Assembly: GCA_029168955.1 (NCBI GenBank)
Contig: JAPDOI010000176.1
Span: forward strand, 1,252,501-1,316,500
Direction: 5' to 3'
Length of the DNA stretch: 64,000 nucleotides
Origin: Aplectana chamaeleonis
Lineage: Eukaryota > Nematoda > Chromadorea > Rhabditida > Cosmocercidae
The notes beneath the pieces were generated by a model. It had not been told where the DNA came from, made no database searches, and saw only the letters and a list, made by a program, of their open reading frames with translations. A program made the translations under genes and the position numbers. Positions 63,709-64,000 of the stretch are shown one piece after another. Position 1 is the stretch's first letter. Each line of letters starts with the position of its first letter.

Positions 63709-63785
63709 GCAACGAACGACACGGCATTGATCGAATCAAACCGAAGAAGAAGAAGGAGGAGAGAGATGTAGGAATGCACGGACAT
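63709..63785 (-). CDS. Candidate first exon of a secreted protein (unidentified)
   Basis: ATG in a CACC context, then SVHSYISLLLLLLRFDSINA and VSFV, ending at GC|GTGAGT in phase 2. The Leu run after a short start looks like a signal peptide, but the (CTT)n tract could produce this by chance. No second exon identified. Confidence 0.25.
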
Positions 63786-64000
63786 GGTGGAGGGCGGAAA
63801 TGACGTGACAGGGGAAATTTCATGGAAATTTGACACCCAACGAAAGTTTTTACGCCAAAATCAGGAGACCTAGGAGAACCTGATTCCTGCACGAGTTGAC
63901 TGAACAATGCAATGTAAAAACGATGTGATCAGGTGAAGTCGAACATCGGGAAAGACGAGGAAATCTACATTTTTTTTTATAGAAATTTAGAAATAAAATT

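Overview
This is a eukaryotic, nematode-like window. Coding exons are small, introns are either very short (46-60 bases) or several kilobases long, splice sites are of nematode type, and the spaces between are packed with foldback (MITE-like) DNA elements. One gene is beyond doubt: a LATS/Warts (Hippo-pathway) kinase on the minus strand. Its C-terminus, with an AFYEFTF hydrophobic motif running into RHFFDTDG, resembles nematode wts-1. A clade V (strongylid or rhabditid) worm is my inference; the species cannot be told from the sequence alone.

Layout. 1-21 kb has no recognisable protein gene. It is a mosaic of inverted-repeat elements, a 43-base minisatellite, weak coding-like fragments at 4.4-6.2 kb, and two modules (14.01-14.13 and 18.21-18.33 kb). 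Each of these modules joins a TATA box, a hairpin, an Sm-site-like AUUUUUG and a second hairpin, so they look like a pair of small structured RNA genes. 21.97-47.72 kb holds the wts-1 gene, which I could assemble as 20 in-phase exons (968 codons plus stop). They cover a split UBA domain, a low-complexity linker, the MOB-binding N-terminal region, the whole kinase domain, the AGC C-tail and the hydrophobic motif. The first coding exon lies further right and was not found. Its large introns hold a decayed PHD/endonuclease/RT non-LTR retrotransposon (28.1-31.6 kb), a decayed mariner sitting inside a foldback element (41.2-42.6 kb), and two neighbouring foldback copies in opposite orientation (33.5 and 34.2 kb).

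47.7-64 kb is again mostly repeats: a foldback nested in another foldback (49.3-49.9 kb), a 1.6-kb Tc1-like element that is one long palindrome carrying transposase C-terminal remnants in both arms (51.9-53.5 kb), several short foldbacks, and large GTTGCTCACGGC minisatellite blocks (60.5-63.5 kb) that include a 94-base higher-order repeat. Two weak candidate exons on the minus strand (54.83-54.94 kb terminal; 63.71-63.79 kb with a signal-peptide-like start) may belong to another gene or genes.

The Warts kinase is the effector kinase of the Hippo pathway: MOB-bound, Hippo-activated LATS phosphorylates YAP/Yorkie. All residues expected for activity are present, so the gene looks functional despite its transposon-filled introns.
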